A stretch of 64,000 nucleotides of DNA, from the NCBI RefSeq assembly GCF_003402475.1, contig NZ_BFAB01000010.1, positions 1-64,000 of the forward strand, written 5' to 3'. Below the pieces are notes generated by a model that saw nothing but the letters and a program-made list of their open reading frames with translations, had not been told where the DNA came from and ran no database searches. Each line of letters begins with the position of its first letter. The first letter of the stretch is position 1. The DNA comes from Mycobacterium sp. MFM001. Its GTDB lineage: Bacteria; Actinomycetota; Actinomycetes; Mycobacteriales; Mycobacteriaceae. The position numbers and the translations under genes are program-made. Of this stretch, positions 10,042 to 19,035 are shown one piece after another.

Positions 10042-11682
10042 TCATTCGACCGGGAGCAGCAGCCGCGAGTCGCCGAAATGCACGCTGTGGGTGGTCGGTG
10101 TCATTCGGCTGCCGCTGACCACCGGCTCACCGGTGCCGAGGTTGCGCGCATAGCGGGGATGCCAACCGCCGGCGACAAGCACGCGGATGCGCGAGCCGGC
10201 GCGGAATCGGTGTGCGACAGCGTCGAGTTCGAGCCGCACGGTGTCCGACGGTTCGGCCAGCCGCCGATAGCCGTCGCTGACGTTGCGCGAGCGTCCCCGC
10301 GCGTCGACCTCGCTGACCCGGGCGAACACGTCGACGTGCGGATTGTCCGAGCTGTGTGCCAGCTCTACGACCGGGTTGCCGTGCACGTAGAGGTCTTCAG
10401 TGAGTGCGTCGCCGGTGAACACCAGCACGTCGTCGCGGCGGGCGAGCCGGCTGTCGTTGCGGTATCCGCTGTTCGGTGCCAGCAGCGGGCCGCCGATCGT
10501 GGGGGTCGGGTCGGCCGGGTCGAAGCGGAACGTGGCCGGCGGGGCAGGGGTGGGCGGTGTGGCGGCCAGCCCGCCACCGGTTTGCAGGTACAGCGACCGG
10601 GTGGTGGTGGCCGGCGGCCAGTCGGGCAGCTCGCGCCAGCCCTCCCCAGTGACGAAGGCGCGCACGGTGTTCGGCCGTCGTGTGCCCGAGGCGGCGCCGA
10701 GATGGGTGTCCAGCCAGGCCAGGGATTCCCGGGTGATCGTGGGCAGGCCCCTGAAGAGGAGCTGGGTGTGGGTCCACGGACCGATGGTCAGCGCCACCTC
10801 GACGCCGCGGTCACGTAGATGCCGGTACTGCTGGATCGTCTGCCGCAGGAACAGGTCCTGCCAGCCGCCGAACAGCAGTACCGGGACTTGTACGCGATCC
10901 AGTGCGGCGGTCAACCGCAGCGGCTTCCAGAACGGGTCGTCGGGGTCGGAATGTTCCAGCCAGGACTCGTACCACGGCGCGGCCTTGCCCAGCAGCGCCC
11001 GGCCGGCGGCGCCCAGCGGTAACTCGAGGGCCGCACGGGCCACCCGGCGTCGGGCCCGCAGCTGATGGATGCCGGCCCGGATCCGCGGGCGATCCTCCTG
11101 GTGGGCGATCAGGTCACTCCAGCGCAGGAAGTCGTTGACCCCGAACGAGCCGGTGCCCCACGACGATGCGCTGAAATCGTGCGGGCCGGCGATGATCACC
11201 GCCGCGGCCAGTTCCGGCGGTGGATCCTGCAGGATCGCCCACTGGGTGAAACCCAGATAGGAGATCCCGACGGTGCCGAACTGGCCGGTGAACCAGGGTT
11301 GCTGCCGCAGCCATGCGACGGTGTCGGCGCCGTCGTCGGCCTCACGACGCATCGGCTCGAACACGCCGGCCGATCCGAACGTCCCCCGGACGCTCTGCAG
11401 CACCACGTGGTAGCCGCGTGCGGCGTACAGCGCGCCGAACGCCAGTGAGAACGGAAACCTGCGGCCGTAAGGTCCGCGCGCCAGCAGGGTACCGACGGGT
11501 TCACCGCCCGTGGGTGCATAGTGGTCGGCCACCAGCTCGACGCCGTCGCGCATCGGCACCCGAACGGGCGAGACCGTGTACTCGGTCGTCGGCGCCGGCA
11601 AGTGCAGCAGGCGGCCGAGGGCATTGCCGGTCAGCACGTGCAGCTTCGACCGCACGGGTCGGGCGGACGTGGTGGTCACCAT
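10042..11682 (-). CDS. CocE/NonD family hydrolase (X-Pro dipeptidyl peptidase fold)
   Basis: 546 aa, ATG at 11682. N-terminal catalytic alpha/beta domain: VRVPMRDGVELVADHYAPTG, then YGRRFPF and the nucleophile elbow VGISYLGFTQW (Ser in GxSYxG). The C-terminal jelly-roll domain (from about residue 365) ends in RVLVAGGWHPRYARNLGTGEP, a typical CocE/NonD closing motif. The family cleaves esters and amides such as acylated substrates. Synteny points to the equivalent of M. tuberculosis Rv2800. The upstream exported protein gene abuts it without a gap, so they should be co-transcribed. The natural substrate is unknown. Confidence 0.88.
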   Translation of the reverse strand: MVTTTSARPVRSKLHVLTGNALGRLLHLPAPTTEYTVSPVRVPMRDGVELVADHYAPTGGEPVGTLLARGPYGRRFPFSLAFGALYAARGYHVVLQSVRGTFGSAGVFEPMRREADDGADTVAWLRQQPWFTGQFGTVGISYLGFTQWAILQDPPPELAAAVIIAGPHDFSASSWGTGSFGVNDFLRWSDLIAHQEDRPRIRAGIHQLRARRRVARAALELPLGAAGRALLGKAAPWYESWLEHSDPDDPFWKPLRLTAALDRVQVPVLLFGGWQDLFLRQTIQQYRHLRDRGVEVALTIGPWTHTQLLFRGLPTITRESLAWLDTHLGAASGTRRPNTVRAFVTGEGWRELPDWPPATTTRSLYLQTGGGLAATPPTPAPPATFRFDPADPTPTIGGPLLAPNSGYRNDSRLARRDDVLVFTGDALTEDLYVHGNPVVELAHSSDNPHVDVFARVSEVDARGRSRNVSDGYRRLAEPSDTVRLELDAVAHRFRAGSRIRVLVAGGWHPRYARNLGTGEPVVSGSRMTPTTHSVHFGDSRLLLPVE

Positions 11683-12276
11683 TTAGAACACGTAGTAGGG
11701 CGAAAGCTCGTTGGCCCGTTGCAAATTGGTGGCCGGGCAGTCGACGTCGGGTTCGGAGTAGACGGTCGAGTAGAACAGCGCCTGCTGGATCAGCCCGTAG
11801 CTGGTCTTGAACGCCACCATGCACGAAACCCACCAATGGCTGTTGTGGTAGGTCGGCTTGAGCACCCAGTACTGCGCGGCGCGGTGCCCGTTGACGGTGG
11901 TCTCGAGGGCATCGGCCGGCAATGTCTGCTCGTAGCTGCGCCAGATGATCGGCTCGACCGCCAACTGGTAGTTGCCCGCGTCGTAGTGGCAGCGCAGCCC
12001 CTCCTCGTGCTCGGGCGGGGTGTACGAGAGGCCGAGCCGCTGGACGACGTCGAACGGGATGTCCTCGCACGGGTCGAAAGGGCTGGGGTCGGTGGTCGCC
12101 ACGATCGGGCTTTTCATCGTGGTGGCCGGTTCCAGCGGTGCGCCGGTGGACCGCAACTGCACGGCCATACCGCCGCTGCCGGCCGGCGGGGCAGTCTGGC
12201 AGACCACGACAACTGCCGTCACCAGCGCGCCCAGTGCCGTGATCAGACGCAATTTGACGAGCCACTTTCCGGCCAT
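11683..12276 (-). CDS. Exported or membrane-anchored DUF3558-like protein
   Basis: 197 aa from ATG at 12276. A hydrophobic N-terminal segment (residues 8-26, LRLITALGALVTAVVVV) acts as signal or anchor; a Cys follows but the -1 residue is Val, a poor lipobox. The outer domain contains PFDPCEDIPFDVVQRLGL and GLRCHYDAGNYQLAV, the DPC...GL...C pattern of DUF3558 lipoproteins, with further Cys in WVSCMVAF and DVDCPAT. Its end abuts the CocE-like hydrolase start, and the equivalent pair in M. tuberculosis is Rv2799-Rv2800. Function unknown; DUF3558 proteins are envelope proteins of actinobacteria. Confidence 0.75.
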   Translation of the reverse strand: MAGKWLVKLRLITALGALVTAVVVVCQTAPPAGSGGMAVQLRSTGAPLEPATTMKSPIVATTDPSPFDPCEDIPFDVVQRLGLSYTPPEHEEGLRCHYDAGNYQLAVEPIIWRSYEQTLPADALETTVNGHRAAQYWVLKPTYHNSHWWVSCMVAFKTSYGLIQQALFYSTVYSEPDVDCPATNLQRANELSPYYVF

Positions 12277-12291
12277 GGCGGGGAGTCTAAC

Positions 12292-12305
12292 GAGAACACG
12301 TTCCA
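12292..12305. promoter_or_regulatory. KstR-like palindrome between divergent genes
   Basis: The 14-mer GAGAACACGTTCCA matches the KstR consensus TNNAACNNGTTNNA at all but the first fixed base. It sits 15 bp upstream of the start of the minus-strand exported protein gene and 35 bp upstream of the metallophosphoesterase start. KstR represses cholesterol-degradation genes in mycobacteria. A chance match is possible. Confidence 0.35.
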
Positions 12306-12340
12306 ATCCGCACCCGGTTGCCCGGCTAGGCTGAGGAGTC

Positions 12341-13300
12341 GTGGCGGCAGAAACGACGAGGCACGAGCCGACGCTGTGGGCGGTCTCCGACCTGCACACC
12401 GGTCACCTCGGCAACAAGCCCGTCACCGAATCGCTGCATCCGTCGTCGCCGGACGATTGGCTGATTGTCGCCGGTGACGTCGCCGAACGCACCGACGACA
12501 TCCGGTGGTCGCTGGATCTGCTGCGACGACGGTTCGCGAAGGTCATCTGGGTGCCCGGCAACCACGAGCTGTGGACCACCGGCAAGGACCCGATGCAGGT
12601 CTTCGGCCGCGCGCGCTACGACTACCTGGTCCACATGTGCGACGAGATGGGTATCGTCACGCCGGAGCATCCGTTCCCGGTGTGGACCGAGCGGGGCGGC
12701 CCGGCCACGATCGTGCCGATGTTTCTGCTCTACGACTACACGTTCCTGCCGGAAGGGGCGACGACCAAAGCCGAGGGCCTGGCGATCGCCCGGGAAAACA
12801 ATGTGGTGGCCACCGACGAATTCCTGTTGTCCTCCGAGCCGTACGGCACCCGCGAGGCCTGGTGCCGGGATCGGCTGGCGGCCACCCGCAAACGGCTCGA
12901 AGACCTCGACTGGATGACGCCGACCGTGCTGGTCAACCATTTCCCGCTGGTGCGCGAGCCCTGCGACGCGCTGTTCTACCCGGAGTTCTCGCTGTGGTGC
13001 GGCACCACCGAGACCGCCGACTGGCACACCCGCTACAACGCCACCTGCTCGGTCTATGGGCACCTGCACATTCCGCGCACCACCTGGTACGACGGGGTGC
13101 GGTTCGAGGAGGTGTCGGTGGGCTACCCGCGAGAATGGCGGCGCCGCAAGCCTTTCAGCTGGCTGCGCCAGGTGCTGCCCGACCCGCAGTATGCGCCCGG
13201 GTACCTCAACGATTTCGGCGGCCATTTCGTCATCACCGCCGAGATGCGCAAGCAGGCCGAAGAGTTCCGGAAACGGTTGCGGCAGCGGCAGTCCCGATGA
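12341..13300 (+). CDS. Calcineurin-like metallophosphoesterase
   Basis: 319 aa, GTG start. Metal-binding motifs in order: SDLHTGH (about residue 13), [15 protein letters not shown] (about residue 74), [10 protein letters not shown] (about residue 199) and YGHLHIP (about residue 240). These are the DxH, GDxxD/E, GNHE and GHxH signatures of dinuclear phosphoesterases. The M. tuberculosis equivalent is Rv2795c, also directly upstream of pptT. In M. tuberculosis a hydrolase encoded next to pptT removes phosphopantetheine from acyl carrier proteins (PptH) and this gene is in the matching place, so opposition to PptT is a reasonable inference. The stop overlaps the pptT ATG. Confidence 0.88.
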   Translation: MAAETTRHEPTLWAVSDLHTGHLGNKPVTESLHPSSPDDWLIVAGDVAERTDDIRWSLDLLRRRFAKVIWVPGNHELWTTGKDPMQVFGRARYDYLVHMCDEMGIVTPEHPFPVWTERGGPATIVPMFLLYDYTFLPEGATTKAEGLAIARENNVVATDEFLLSSEPYGTREAWCRDRLAATRKRLEDLDWMTPTVLVNHFPLVREPCDALFYPEFSLWCGTTETADWHTRYNATCSVYGHLHIPRTTWYDGVRFEEVSVGYPREWRRRKPFSWLRQVLPDPQYAPGYLNDFGGHFVITAEMRKQAEEFRKRLRQRQSR

Positions 13301-13974
13301 CCGAGACGACGCTGATGTCGTCGGTGTTGCCCGACGACGGTCACGACCTGGCGTTTGCGGAGTTGTATTCCGACCCGCCCGGGCTGGCGCCGCTGCCCGA
13401 AGAAGAGCCGCTGATCGCCCGTTCGGTGGCCAAGCGGCGCAACGAGTTCATCACCGCGCGGCACTGTGCGCGAATCGCGTTGGGCGAACTCGGGTTACCG
13501 CCGGTGCCGATTCTCAAGGGCGAGAAGGGCGAACCGTGCTGGCCCGACGGGGTGGTCGGCAGCCTCACGCACTGCACGGGCTACCGCGGCGCCGTGGTGG
13601 GCCGCAGCACCGCGGTGCGCTCGGTGGGCATCGACGCCGAACCGCACGACGTGCTGCCCGACGGGGTGCTGGACGCGATCACGCTGCCGGAGGAGCGCCA
13701 CGAAATCGGCGCGCTGCCCGAAGGCATGCACTGGGACCGAATCCTGTTCTGCGCCAAGGAGGCAACGTACAAGGCCTGGTTCCCGCTGACGCGGCGGTGG
13801 CTGGGATTCGAGGACGCCCACATCGTGTTCGACGTCGAACCCGAGGGCTCTACCGGCGTGTTCGTCTCCAAGATCCTGATCGACGGCGACGCGCTGTCTG
13901 GCCCGCCATTGACCGCGTTGCGGGGGCGGTGGTCGGTGCAGCAGGGCCTGGTACTGACCGCGATTGTGCTATGA
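13297..13974 (+). CDS. pptT: 4'-phosphopantetheinyl transferase PptT
   Basis: 225 aa from the ATG at 13297 (ATGA overlap). Sfp-type family: [10 protein letters not shown] with the Mg-binding Asp113, and [14 protein letters not shown] with Lys154-Glu155, the two catalytic signatures. Transfers phosphopantetheine from CoA to carrier domains of polyketide synthases, peptide synthetases and fatty-acid synthase I, activating mycolic acid, lipid and siderophore synthesis. Length and order (metallophosphoesterase-pptT-truB) match M. tuberculosis Rv2795c-Rv2793c. Cytoplasmic. Confidence 0.95.
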   Translation: MTETTLMSSVLPDDGHDLAFAELYSDPPGLAPLPEEEPLIARSVAKRRNEFITARHCARIALGELGLPPVPILKGEKGEPCWPDGVVGSLTHCTGYRGAVVGRSTAVRSVGIDAEPHDVLPDGVLDAITLPEERHEIGALPEGMHWDRILFCAKEATYKAWFPLTRRWLGFEDAHIVFDVEPEGSTGVFVSKILIDGDALSGPPLTALRGRWSVQQGLVLTAIVL

Positions 13975-14849
13975 CCGCTGGCCTTGTCATCGTCGACAAG
14001 CCCGCCGGTATGACGAGCCACGACGTGGTGGGGCGCTGCCGGCGGATCTTCGGCACCCGCAGGGTCGGACATGCCGGGACGCTGGACCCGATGGCCACCG
14101 GCGTGCTGGTGATCGGGATCGAGCGGGCAACCAAGATCCTCGGACTGCTGACCGGGGCGTCGAAGTCCTACGCGGCCACCATCCGCCTCGGCCAGTCGAC
14201 GTCCACCGAGGATGCCGAAGGCGAAGTGCTGCATGAGGTTTCGGCAGAGCACGTGAGCGACGACGCGATTGTCGCGGGGATGGCCGAACTGCGCGGCGAC
14301 ATCATGCAGGTCCCGTCGACGGTCAGCGCGGTCAAAGTCGGTGGCCAACGGGCGTACCGGCTTGCGCGGGAAGGCCAGGCCGTCGAACTTGCGCCGAGGC
14401 CGGTGCGCATCGACCGCTTCGAGCTACTGGCAGTGCGCCGGCACGGTCGGCTGGTCGCCCTCGACGTCGAGGTCGACTGCTCGTCGGGAACTTACATCCG
14501 TGCGCTGGCCCGCGATCTCGGCGACGCGCTGGGCGTCGGCGGTCACTTGACCGCACTGCGGCGCACCCGGGTCGGGCGCTTCGGGCTGGATCAAGCGCGC
14601 ACGCTCGACGAGCTGGCCGAAGAGCCGCGGCTGAGCCTGGATCTCGACGAGGTGTGTCTGCAGCTGTTCCCGCGCCGTGACCTGACTGCAGAGGAGGCCG
14701 ACGCGGCTAGCCACGGCCGGCCGCTGCAAACGGCCGGCATCGACGGCGTCTACGCCGCCGCCACCGGCGACGGGACGGTGATCGCGCTGCTGCGCGACGA
14801 CGGCCCGCGCACCAAATCGGTGGTCGTGATCCGCCCGGCCACGTTGTAG
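13971..14849 (+). CDS. truB: tRNA pseudouridine(55) synthase TruB
   Basis: 292 aa from ATG at 13971, overlapping the pptT stop by ATGA. Motif [17 protein letters not shown] and motif [16 protein letters not shown] with the catalytic Asp39 are complete; [10 protein letters not shown] and [15 protein letters not shown] follow. The C-terminal PUA-like region ends in a short basic tail. It converts U55 of the tRNA T-loop to pseudouridine. A promoter region with a palindrome and the TetR gene follows, so the operon most likely ends here. Confidence 0.96.
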   Translation: MTAGLVIVDKPAGMTSHDVVGRCRRIFGTRRVGHAGTLDPMATGVLVIGIERATKILGLLTGASKSYAATIRLGQSTSTEDAEGEVLHEVSAEHVSDDAIVAGMAELRGDIMQVPSTVSAVKVGGQRAYRLAREGQAVELAPRPVRIDRFELLAVRRHGRLVALDVEVDCSSGTYIRALARDLGDALGVGGHLTALRRTRVGRFGLDQARTLDELAEEPRLSLDLDEVCLQLFPRRDLTAEEADAASHGRPLQTAGIDGVYAAATGDGTVIALLRDDGPRTKSVVVIRPATL

Positions 14850-14881
14850 TTGTAGTTCCCACGGTCCATCTCCCATGCAGT

Positions 14882-14901
14882 TACATGCAGCCGAGCATGT
14901 A
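14882..14901. promoter_or_regulatory. Perfect inverted repeat, probable TetR operator
   Basis: TACATGC-N6-GCATGTA, exact arms of 7 bp, centred 50 bp before the GTG of the TetR gene. TATGCT at 14900-14905 could be the -10 box, so a bound dimer would block the promoter. Placement suggests autoregulation. Confidence 0.6.
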
Positions 14902-14940
14902 TGCTGAGTCGGGACGATCAGACAGAAAGGTGCAGTCAAA

Positions 14941-15582
14941 GTGGTGCCACGCGTCGACGGTGAGGCCGTTCGGCGAACGCAGGCCGAACGCAGCGCCACC
15001 ATGCGCGCGCGTTTGCTCGACGCCACCATCGACTGTCTCGTTTCCTACGGGTACGGCGGAACGACGACCCCCCGTGTCGCGGAAATCGCCGGAGTCACCC
15101 GCGGTGCTCAGGTCCACCACTTCGGGTCGAAAGAAGACCTGGTAGTCGCGGCCATTGAACATCTCGCGCAGCAGCGAGCCCAGGCCGCGATACGCGAACT
15201 CGGGCGGGTCCAGGGCAGCCCTGACCCCATCACGACGGTGCTGGATTTCCTGTGGGAGTCCCATCAAGGGCCGATGTTCATTGCGACGATCGAACTTTGG
15301 GTCGCCGCCCGCACCAACCCGGTGTTGGCGCGGCAAATCGAGCGAGTCGAGCCAGTCGTCAACAGCACGCTGATCGCCGCGATCGCGCAACTGATCCCGG
15401 ACCAGGCGGCGCAAAAACAGATCCGCAACGTCGTCTACACCGCGATGGACGCTCTGCGGGGAATCCTCGTGGCAAGCTTTGTCGACCAGGACCCGCAGCG
15501 TGCCCGGCGGCGCTGGGACCGCGCCTGCGAGCACCTGCGTGCCCTCAGCGCCGGCATGTTGCCGGCGCTGTCGTCAGACTAA
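14941..15582 (+). CDS. TetR-family transcriptional regulator
   Basis: 213 aa, GTG start with AAAGG upstream. N-terminal helix-turn-helix (about residues 20-65): RARLLDATIDCLVSYGYGGTTTPRVAEIAGVTRGAQVHHFGSKEDL split over the usual three helices, with the recognition helix VTRGAQVHHF. The C-terminal ligand domain (TetR_C type) begins near residue 85. A perfect palindrome lies in its promoter. The eight-gene lipid cassette begins 93 bp downstream in the same direction, so this is the likely regulator, with an acyl-CoA or steroid-CoA type ligand being the usual case for such neighbours. The ligand is not predictable. Confidence 0.9.
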   Translation: MVPRVDGEAVRRTQAERSATMRARLLDATIDCLVSYGYGGTTTPRVAEIAGVTRGAQVHHFGSKEDLVVAAIEHLAQQRAQAAIRELGRVQGSPDPITTVLDFLWESHQGPMFIATIELWVAARTNPVLARQIERVEPVVNSTLIAAIAQLIPDQAAQKQIRNVVYTAMDALRGILVASFVDQDPQRARRRWDRACEHLRALSAGMLPALSSD

Positions 15583-15631
15583 TTCGGGACTCGACCGCCT
15601 TCGTCTGGCCCAATGCCGACCTCTTGCCTAG

Positions 15632-15649
15632 ATACATTCTGGTGTGTAT
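15632..15649. promoter_or_regulatory. Candidate promoter/operator of the lipid cassette
   Basis: ATACA-N8-TGTAT, 5-bp arms, 27 bp before the ATG of the thiolase gene. The left arm shares TACAT with the operator at 14882. Also contains a -10-like TAGATA at 15630-15635. Weaker than the upstream palindrome. Confidence 0.35.
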
Positions 15650-15675
15650 GTTTCTGGGCAGTGGAAAGGAGCGCC

Positions 15676-16866
15676 ATGTCCAGCAAGGTTTACGTCGTCG
15701 GCGTCGGCATGACGAAATTCGAGAAGCCCGGTCGCCGAGAAGGCTGGGACTACCCCGACATGGCCCGCGAGTCCGGGACCAAGGCGCTGCAGGACGCCGG
15801 CATCGACTACAGCGCCGTCGAACAGGGCTACGTCGGCTACGTCTACGGCGAGTCGACGTCGGGGCAGCGGGCGCTCTACGAGCTGGGCCTGACCGGGATC
15901 CCCATCGTCAACGTCAACAACAACTGCTCGACCGGTTCGACCGCGCTTTTCCTTGCTGCCCAGGCGATTCGCGGCGGGCTGGCCGACTGCACGATCGCAT
16001 TGGGATTCGAGAAGATGAAGCCCGGCTCGCTGGGCACGATGTACGACGACCGCACCCAGCCGATGGACAAGCACGTAATGGCCATGGCCGAGATCTCCGA
16101 AGTGCAGTTTCCGGCTGCGCCGTGGATGTTCGGGGCCGCCGGTCGCGAACACATGAAGCAATACGGCACCACGGCAGAGCATTTCGCGAAGATCGGCTAC
16201 AAAAACCACAAGCATTCGGTCAACAACCCGTATGCACAGTTCCAGGAGTCCTACACCCTCGAGGACATCCTCGGGTCGAAGATGATCTACGACCCGCTGA
16301 CCAAGCTGCAGTGCTCGCCGACCTCCGACGGCTCGGGAGCCGCGATCCTGGCCAGCGAACAGTTCGTCGACAAGCACGGGCTGGCGGGTCAGGCGGTGGA
16401 GATCGTCGGGCAGGCAATGACCACCGATTTCGAGTCGACGTTCGACGGCACCTGCAAAGCGTTGGTCGGTTACGACATGAATGTTCAGGCAGCACAACGG
16501 GTTTATGACCAATCCGGCCTGGGTCCGGAGGATTTCCAGGTGATCGAGTTGCACGACTGCTTCTCCGCCAACGAGCTGCTGCTCTACGAGGCGCTGGGCC
16601 TGTGCGGCGAGGGTGAGGCGGCCAAGCTGATCGACAACGGTGACACCACCTACGGCGGGCGCTGGGTGGTGAACCCGTCTGGGGGCCTGATCTCCAAGGG
16701 CCATCCACTGGGCGCGACGGGTTTGGCGCAGTGCGCCGAACTGACCTGGCAGCTGCGGGGTGTCGCGGACAAGCGTCAGGTCGACGGCGTCACGGCGGCC
16801 CTGCAGCACAACATCGGACTCGGTGGCGCCGCCGTCGTCACCGCCTACCAACGAGCGGAGCGTTGA
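15676..16866 (+). CDS. ltp1: Thiolase-like lipid-transfer protein (SCP-x thiolase domain)
   Basis: 396 aa from ATG at 15676 with AAAGGAG just upstream. Thiolase fold with NNNCSTGS (nucleophile Cys84), HDCFSANEL (about residue 294) and the C-terminal [10 protein letters not shown]. It lacks the SCP2 sterol-carrier domain of full SCP-x. The family cleaves 3-ketoacyl-CoA, often branched or steroid side-chain substrates; some members are aldolases. Synteny supports M. tuberculosis ltp1 (Rv2790c), which likewise precedes fadE21. First gene of an eight-gene coupled operon; the next start is 2 bp after its stop. Confidence 0.88.
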   Translation: MSSKVYVVGVGMTKFEKPGRREGWDYPDMARESGTKALQDAGIDYSAVEQGYVGYVYGESTSGQRALYELGLTGIPIVNVNNNCSTGSTALFLAAQAIRGGLADCTIALGFEKMKPGSLGTMYDDRTQPMDKHVMAMAEISEVQFPAAPWMFGAAGREHMKQYGTTAEHFAKIGYKNHKHSVNNPYAQFQESYTLEDILGSKMIYDPLTKLQCSPTSDGSGAAILASEQFVDKHGLAGQAVEIVGQAMTTDFESTFDGTCKALVGYDMNVQAAQRVYDQSGLGPEDFQVIELHDCFSANELLLYEALGLCGEGEAAKLIDNGDTTYGGRWVVNPSGGLISKGHPLGATGLAQCAELTWQLRGVADKRQVDGVTAALQHNIGLGGAAVVTAYQRAER

Positions 16867-16868
16867 CC

Positions 16869-17306
16869 ATGGGACACATCGAAGCAACCCGGGAACTGAG
16901 CGCAAGCCCCGAAGCGCTGTGGGAGACCGTCAGCGATTTGGCCAACTGGGACAAGTGGTTCACTGTGCACGAGAAGTGGCTGCAGGAACCGCCGGCCACG
17001 CTCACCGAGGGCGCGAAGCTGACCGCCAAGATCGTGATGCTCGGGATGGCGAACAAGATCGAGTGGACGGTCGAATCGGTCGACCCACCGCGCGGTCTCG
17101 TGCTCGGGGGGACCGGAATGGCCGGTGTCAAGGCGCAATTCACCTTCACCATCGAGCCAAACGGGGCCGGATCCAAGTTCACCGTCCGCGGTGACTTCGA
17201 GGGTGCGATGATCAAGGGCGCGCTGGGCAAGGCGGTGGAAAAGGATGGCATCAAGCAACTCGACAAGACGCTCGACCAGCTCGACGCATTGGCTTCGGCC
17301 GCATGA
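16869..17306 (+). CDS. SRPBCC-family (polyketide cyclase/START-like) protein
   Basis: 145 aa, ATG at 16869. Opening GHIEATRELSASPEALWETVSDLANWDKWFTVHEKW is the typical first strand plus helix of the SRPBCC lipid-binding fold; TFTIEPNGAGSKFTVRGDFEG and the long final helix DGIKQLDKTLDQLDAL complete it. Members bind hydrophobic ligands and some act as hydratases or aromatases. No catalytic residue can be assigned. Position 2 bp after ltp1 and overlapping the MaoC gene by ATGA puts it within the lipid cassette. Confidence 0.85.
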   Translation: MGHIEATRELSASPEALWETVSDLANWDKWFTVHEKWLQEPPATLTEGAKLTAKIVMLGMANKIEWTVESVDPPRGLVLGGTGMAGVKAQFTFTIEPNGAGSKFTVRGDFEGAMIKGALGKAVEKDGIKQLDKTLDQLDALASAA

Positions 17307-18169
17307 CGGAAACGCTGGAGTTCGACGACAGCGGACTGGACCGCTGGACTGACGACGAGCGGTTTGAAGTCACTCGCGAGCGGCTGGCCGAATATGCCGC
17401 CGCCACCAATGATCCGATCGACGCGCATCGCAGAGGGGACGTGGCGCCACCGGTTTTCGCGATCGTTCCGGTTTTCGAGGCGCTGCTGACTCCCGCCGTC
17501 GACGTGATGCCCGTCGAGGCTATTCCGCGAATCGTGCATGGCGAGCAGGATTTCCACTTCCACCGCCCGATCCGACCGGGAGACAAGCTGGTCTCCCGCG
17601 GCAAGATGATCGGATATCAGGGCCTGGAGAAGGGCACCCGCGCTGCGATCCTGCTGGAATGCCGCACCGAGGACGGCGAACTCGTCAACGAACAGTACGT
17701 CACCACGTTCGTTCGCGGCCTGTCCGTCGGCAAGTCCGTCGGCGAACTGAGTCCCGACCACAAGTTCGACGACGCGTTGCGCTCGAAGGCGCCGGCGGCC
17801 AAGGTGGTGCAGCACATCGACGCCGACCAGACCTTCCGCTACGCCCCGGCGGCCGGCGACCCAATGCCGATCCACCTCGACGAGGAGGTCGCCAAGAGCG
17901 CCGGACTGCCGGGCATCATCGCGCACGGCTTGTGCACCATGGCGTTCACGTCATGGGCGGTGCTCACCGAGTTGGCAGACTCGGATGCCAACCGACTCAA
18001 GCGGTTCGCGGTGCGGTTCTCCAAGCCGGTGTTGCCCGGTGACGATCTGGAGACCCGAATCTGGGAGAAGTGCAGCGAAAACGGGATCACCAGTTACGCA
18101 TTCGAGACGGCCCGCGGTGACGACTTCGTGATCACCGACGGGCTAGCGGAAATCAGGGAGACGCGCTGA
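17303..18169 (+). CDS. MaoC-like dehydratase, double hot-dog
   Basis: 288 aa. N-terminal half is a degenerate hot-dog domain (FEVTRERLAEYAAATND...PPVFAIVPVF); the C-terminal half carries the hydratase-2 signature YAPAAGDPMPIHLDEEVAKSAGLPGIIAHGLC (Asp in AGD and His in PIH, split here for the motif), the catalytic dyad of (R)-specific enoyl-CoA hydratases. Likely hydrates a 2-enoyl-CoA in the cassette, making the substrate of the next SDR. Starts in the ATGA overlap; its stop shares one base with the next ATG. Confidence 0.85.
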   Translation: MTETLEFDDSGLDRWTDDERFEVTRERLAEYAAATNDPIDAHRRGDVAPPVFAIVPVFEALLTPAVDVMPVEAIPRIVHGEQDFHFHRPIRPGDKLVSRGKMIGYQGLEKGTRAAILLECRTEDGELVNEQYVTTFVRGLSVGKSVGELSPDHKFDDALRSKAPAAKVVQHIDADQTFRYAPAAGDPMPIHLDEEVAKSAGLPGIIAHGLCTMAFTSWAVLTELADSDANRLKRFAVRFSKPVLPGDDLETRIWEKCSENGITSYAFETARGDDFVITDGLAEIRETR

Positions 18170-19035
18170 TGGGTGCATTGGAGGGGCGGGTTGCCGTCAT
18201 CACCGGCGCTGCCCGGGGGATCGGGCGTGAGCATGCATTGCTGTTCGCCAAGGAGGGTGCCAAGGTCGTCGTCAACGACCTCGGCGGCGACAACACCGGC
18301 GAGGGAGCCGATGCCGGCCCGGCCCATGAGGTGGTCGACGAAATCGGCGCCGCCGGCGGCACGGCCGTCGCCAACACCGAGAACATCGCCACCTGGGACG
18401 GTGCGCAAAACGCTGTGCAGCAGGCGATCGACGAGTTCGGCCGGCTCGACGTCCTGGTGAACAACGCCGGCATTCTGCGGGACGCGTTCATCGCCGGGAT
18501 GGACGAAGCGCAGTGGGATGCGGTTCTGGCCGTGCACCTCAAGGGCCACTTCGCGATGCTGAGGCACGCCGCCGCCTACTGGAAGGCGCAGTCGAAGGCG
18601 GGGGATCAGCCCAACGCCGCGGTGATCAACACCGCATCGGGTTCCGGTGTGACACTGCCCAATCCGGGCCAGGCCAATTACGGCGCGGCCAAAGCCGGAA
18701 TCGCGGCCCTGACGTTGATCGCCGCCGAGGAATTGGACCGCTACGGCGTGCGGGTCAACGCGATCGCGCCGATCGCGCGCACCCGGCTCACGTTGGCCAC
18801 ACCCGGGATGGGTGCGTTGATGGACGAGCCCGAGGACGGCGAGCTCGACCTGTTCAGCCCGGCCAATATTTCGCCGCTGGTGGCCTACCTGGCCACCGAC
18901 AAATGCCCGATCACCGGGAAAGTGTTCGCTGTACAGGGCGGCGCGATCTCCGAACTGGCCGGCTGGCATGACGTGAAAACCATTGAGACCGACGGTCCGT
19001 GGGAGATCGATAACATTGCCGCGAGGTTGTCATGA
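18169..19035 (+). CDS. Short-chain dehydrogenase (17-beta-HSD4 / 3-hydroxyacyl-CoA type)
   Basis: 288 aa. Cofactor motif TGAARGIG (residues 12-19), NNAG, and an active site with S/T in NTASGSG and YGAAK (YxxxK). The long insert VVNDLGGDNTGEGADAGPAHEVVDEI after beta-2 is typical of the multifunctional-enzyme-2 (HSD17B4) dehydrogenase domain, split here by residue order. With the MaoC protein before it, it can do the hydration plus dehydrogenation steps of peroxisome-like beta-oxidation. Coupled at both ends (TGATG and ATGA). Confidence 0.87.
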   Translation: MGALEGRVAVITGAARGIGREHALLFAKEGAKVVVNDLGGDNTGEGADAGPAHEVVDEIGAAGGTAVANTENIATWDGAQNAVQQAIDEFGRLDVLVNNAGILRDAFIAGMDEAQWDAVLAVHLKGHFAMLRHAAAYWKAQSKAGDQPNAAVINTASGSGVTLPNPGQANYGAAKAGIAALTLIAAEELDRYGVRVNAIAPIARTRLTLATPGMGALMDEPEDGELDLFSPANISPLVAYLATDKCPITGKVFAVQGGAISELAGWHDVKTIETDGPWEIDNIAARLS

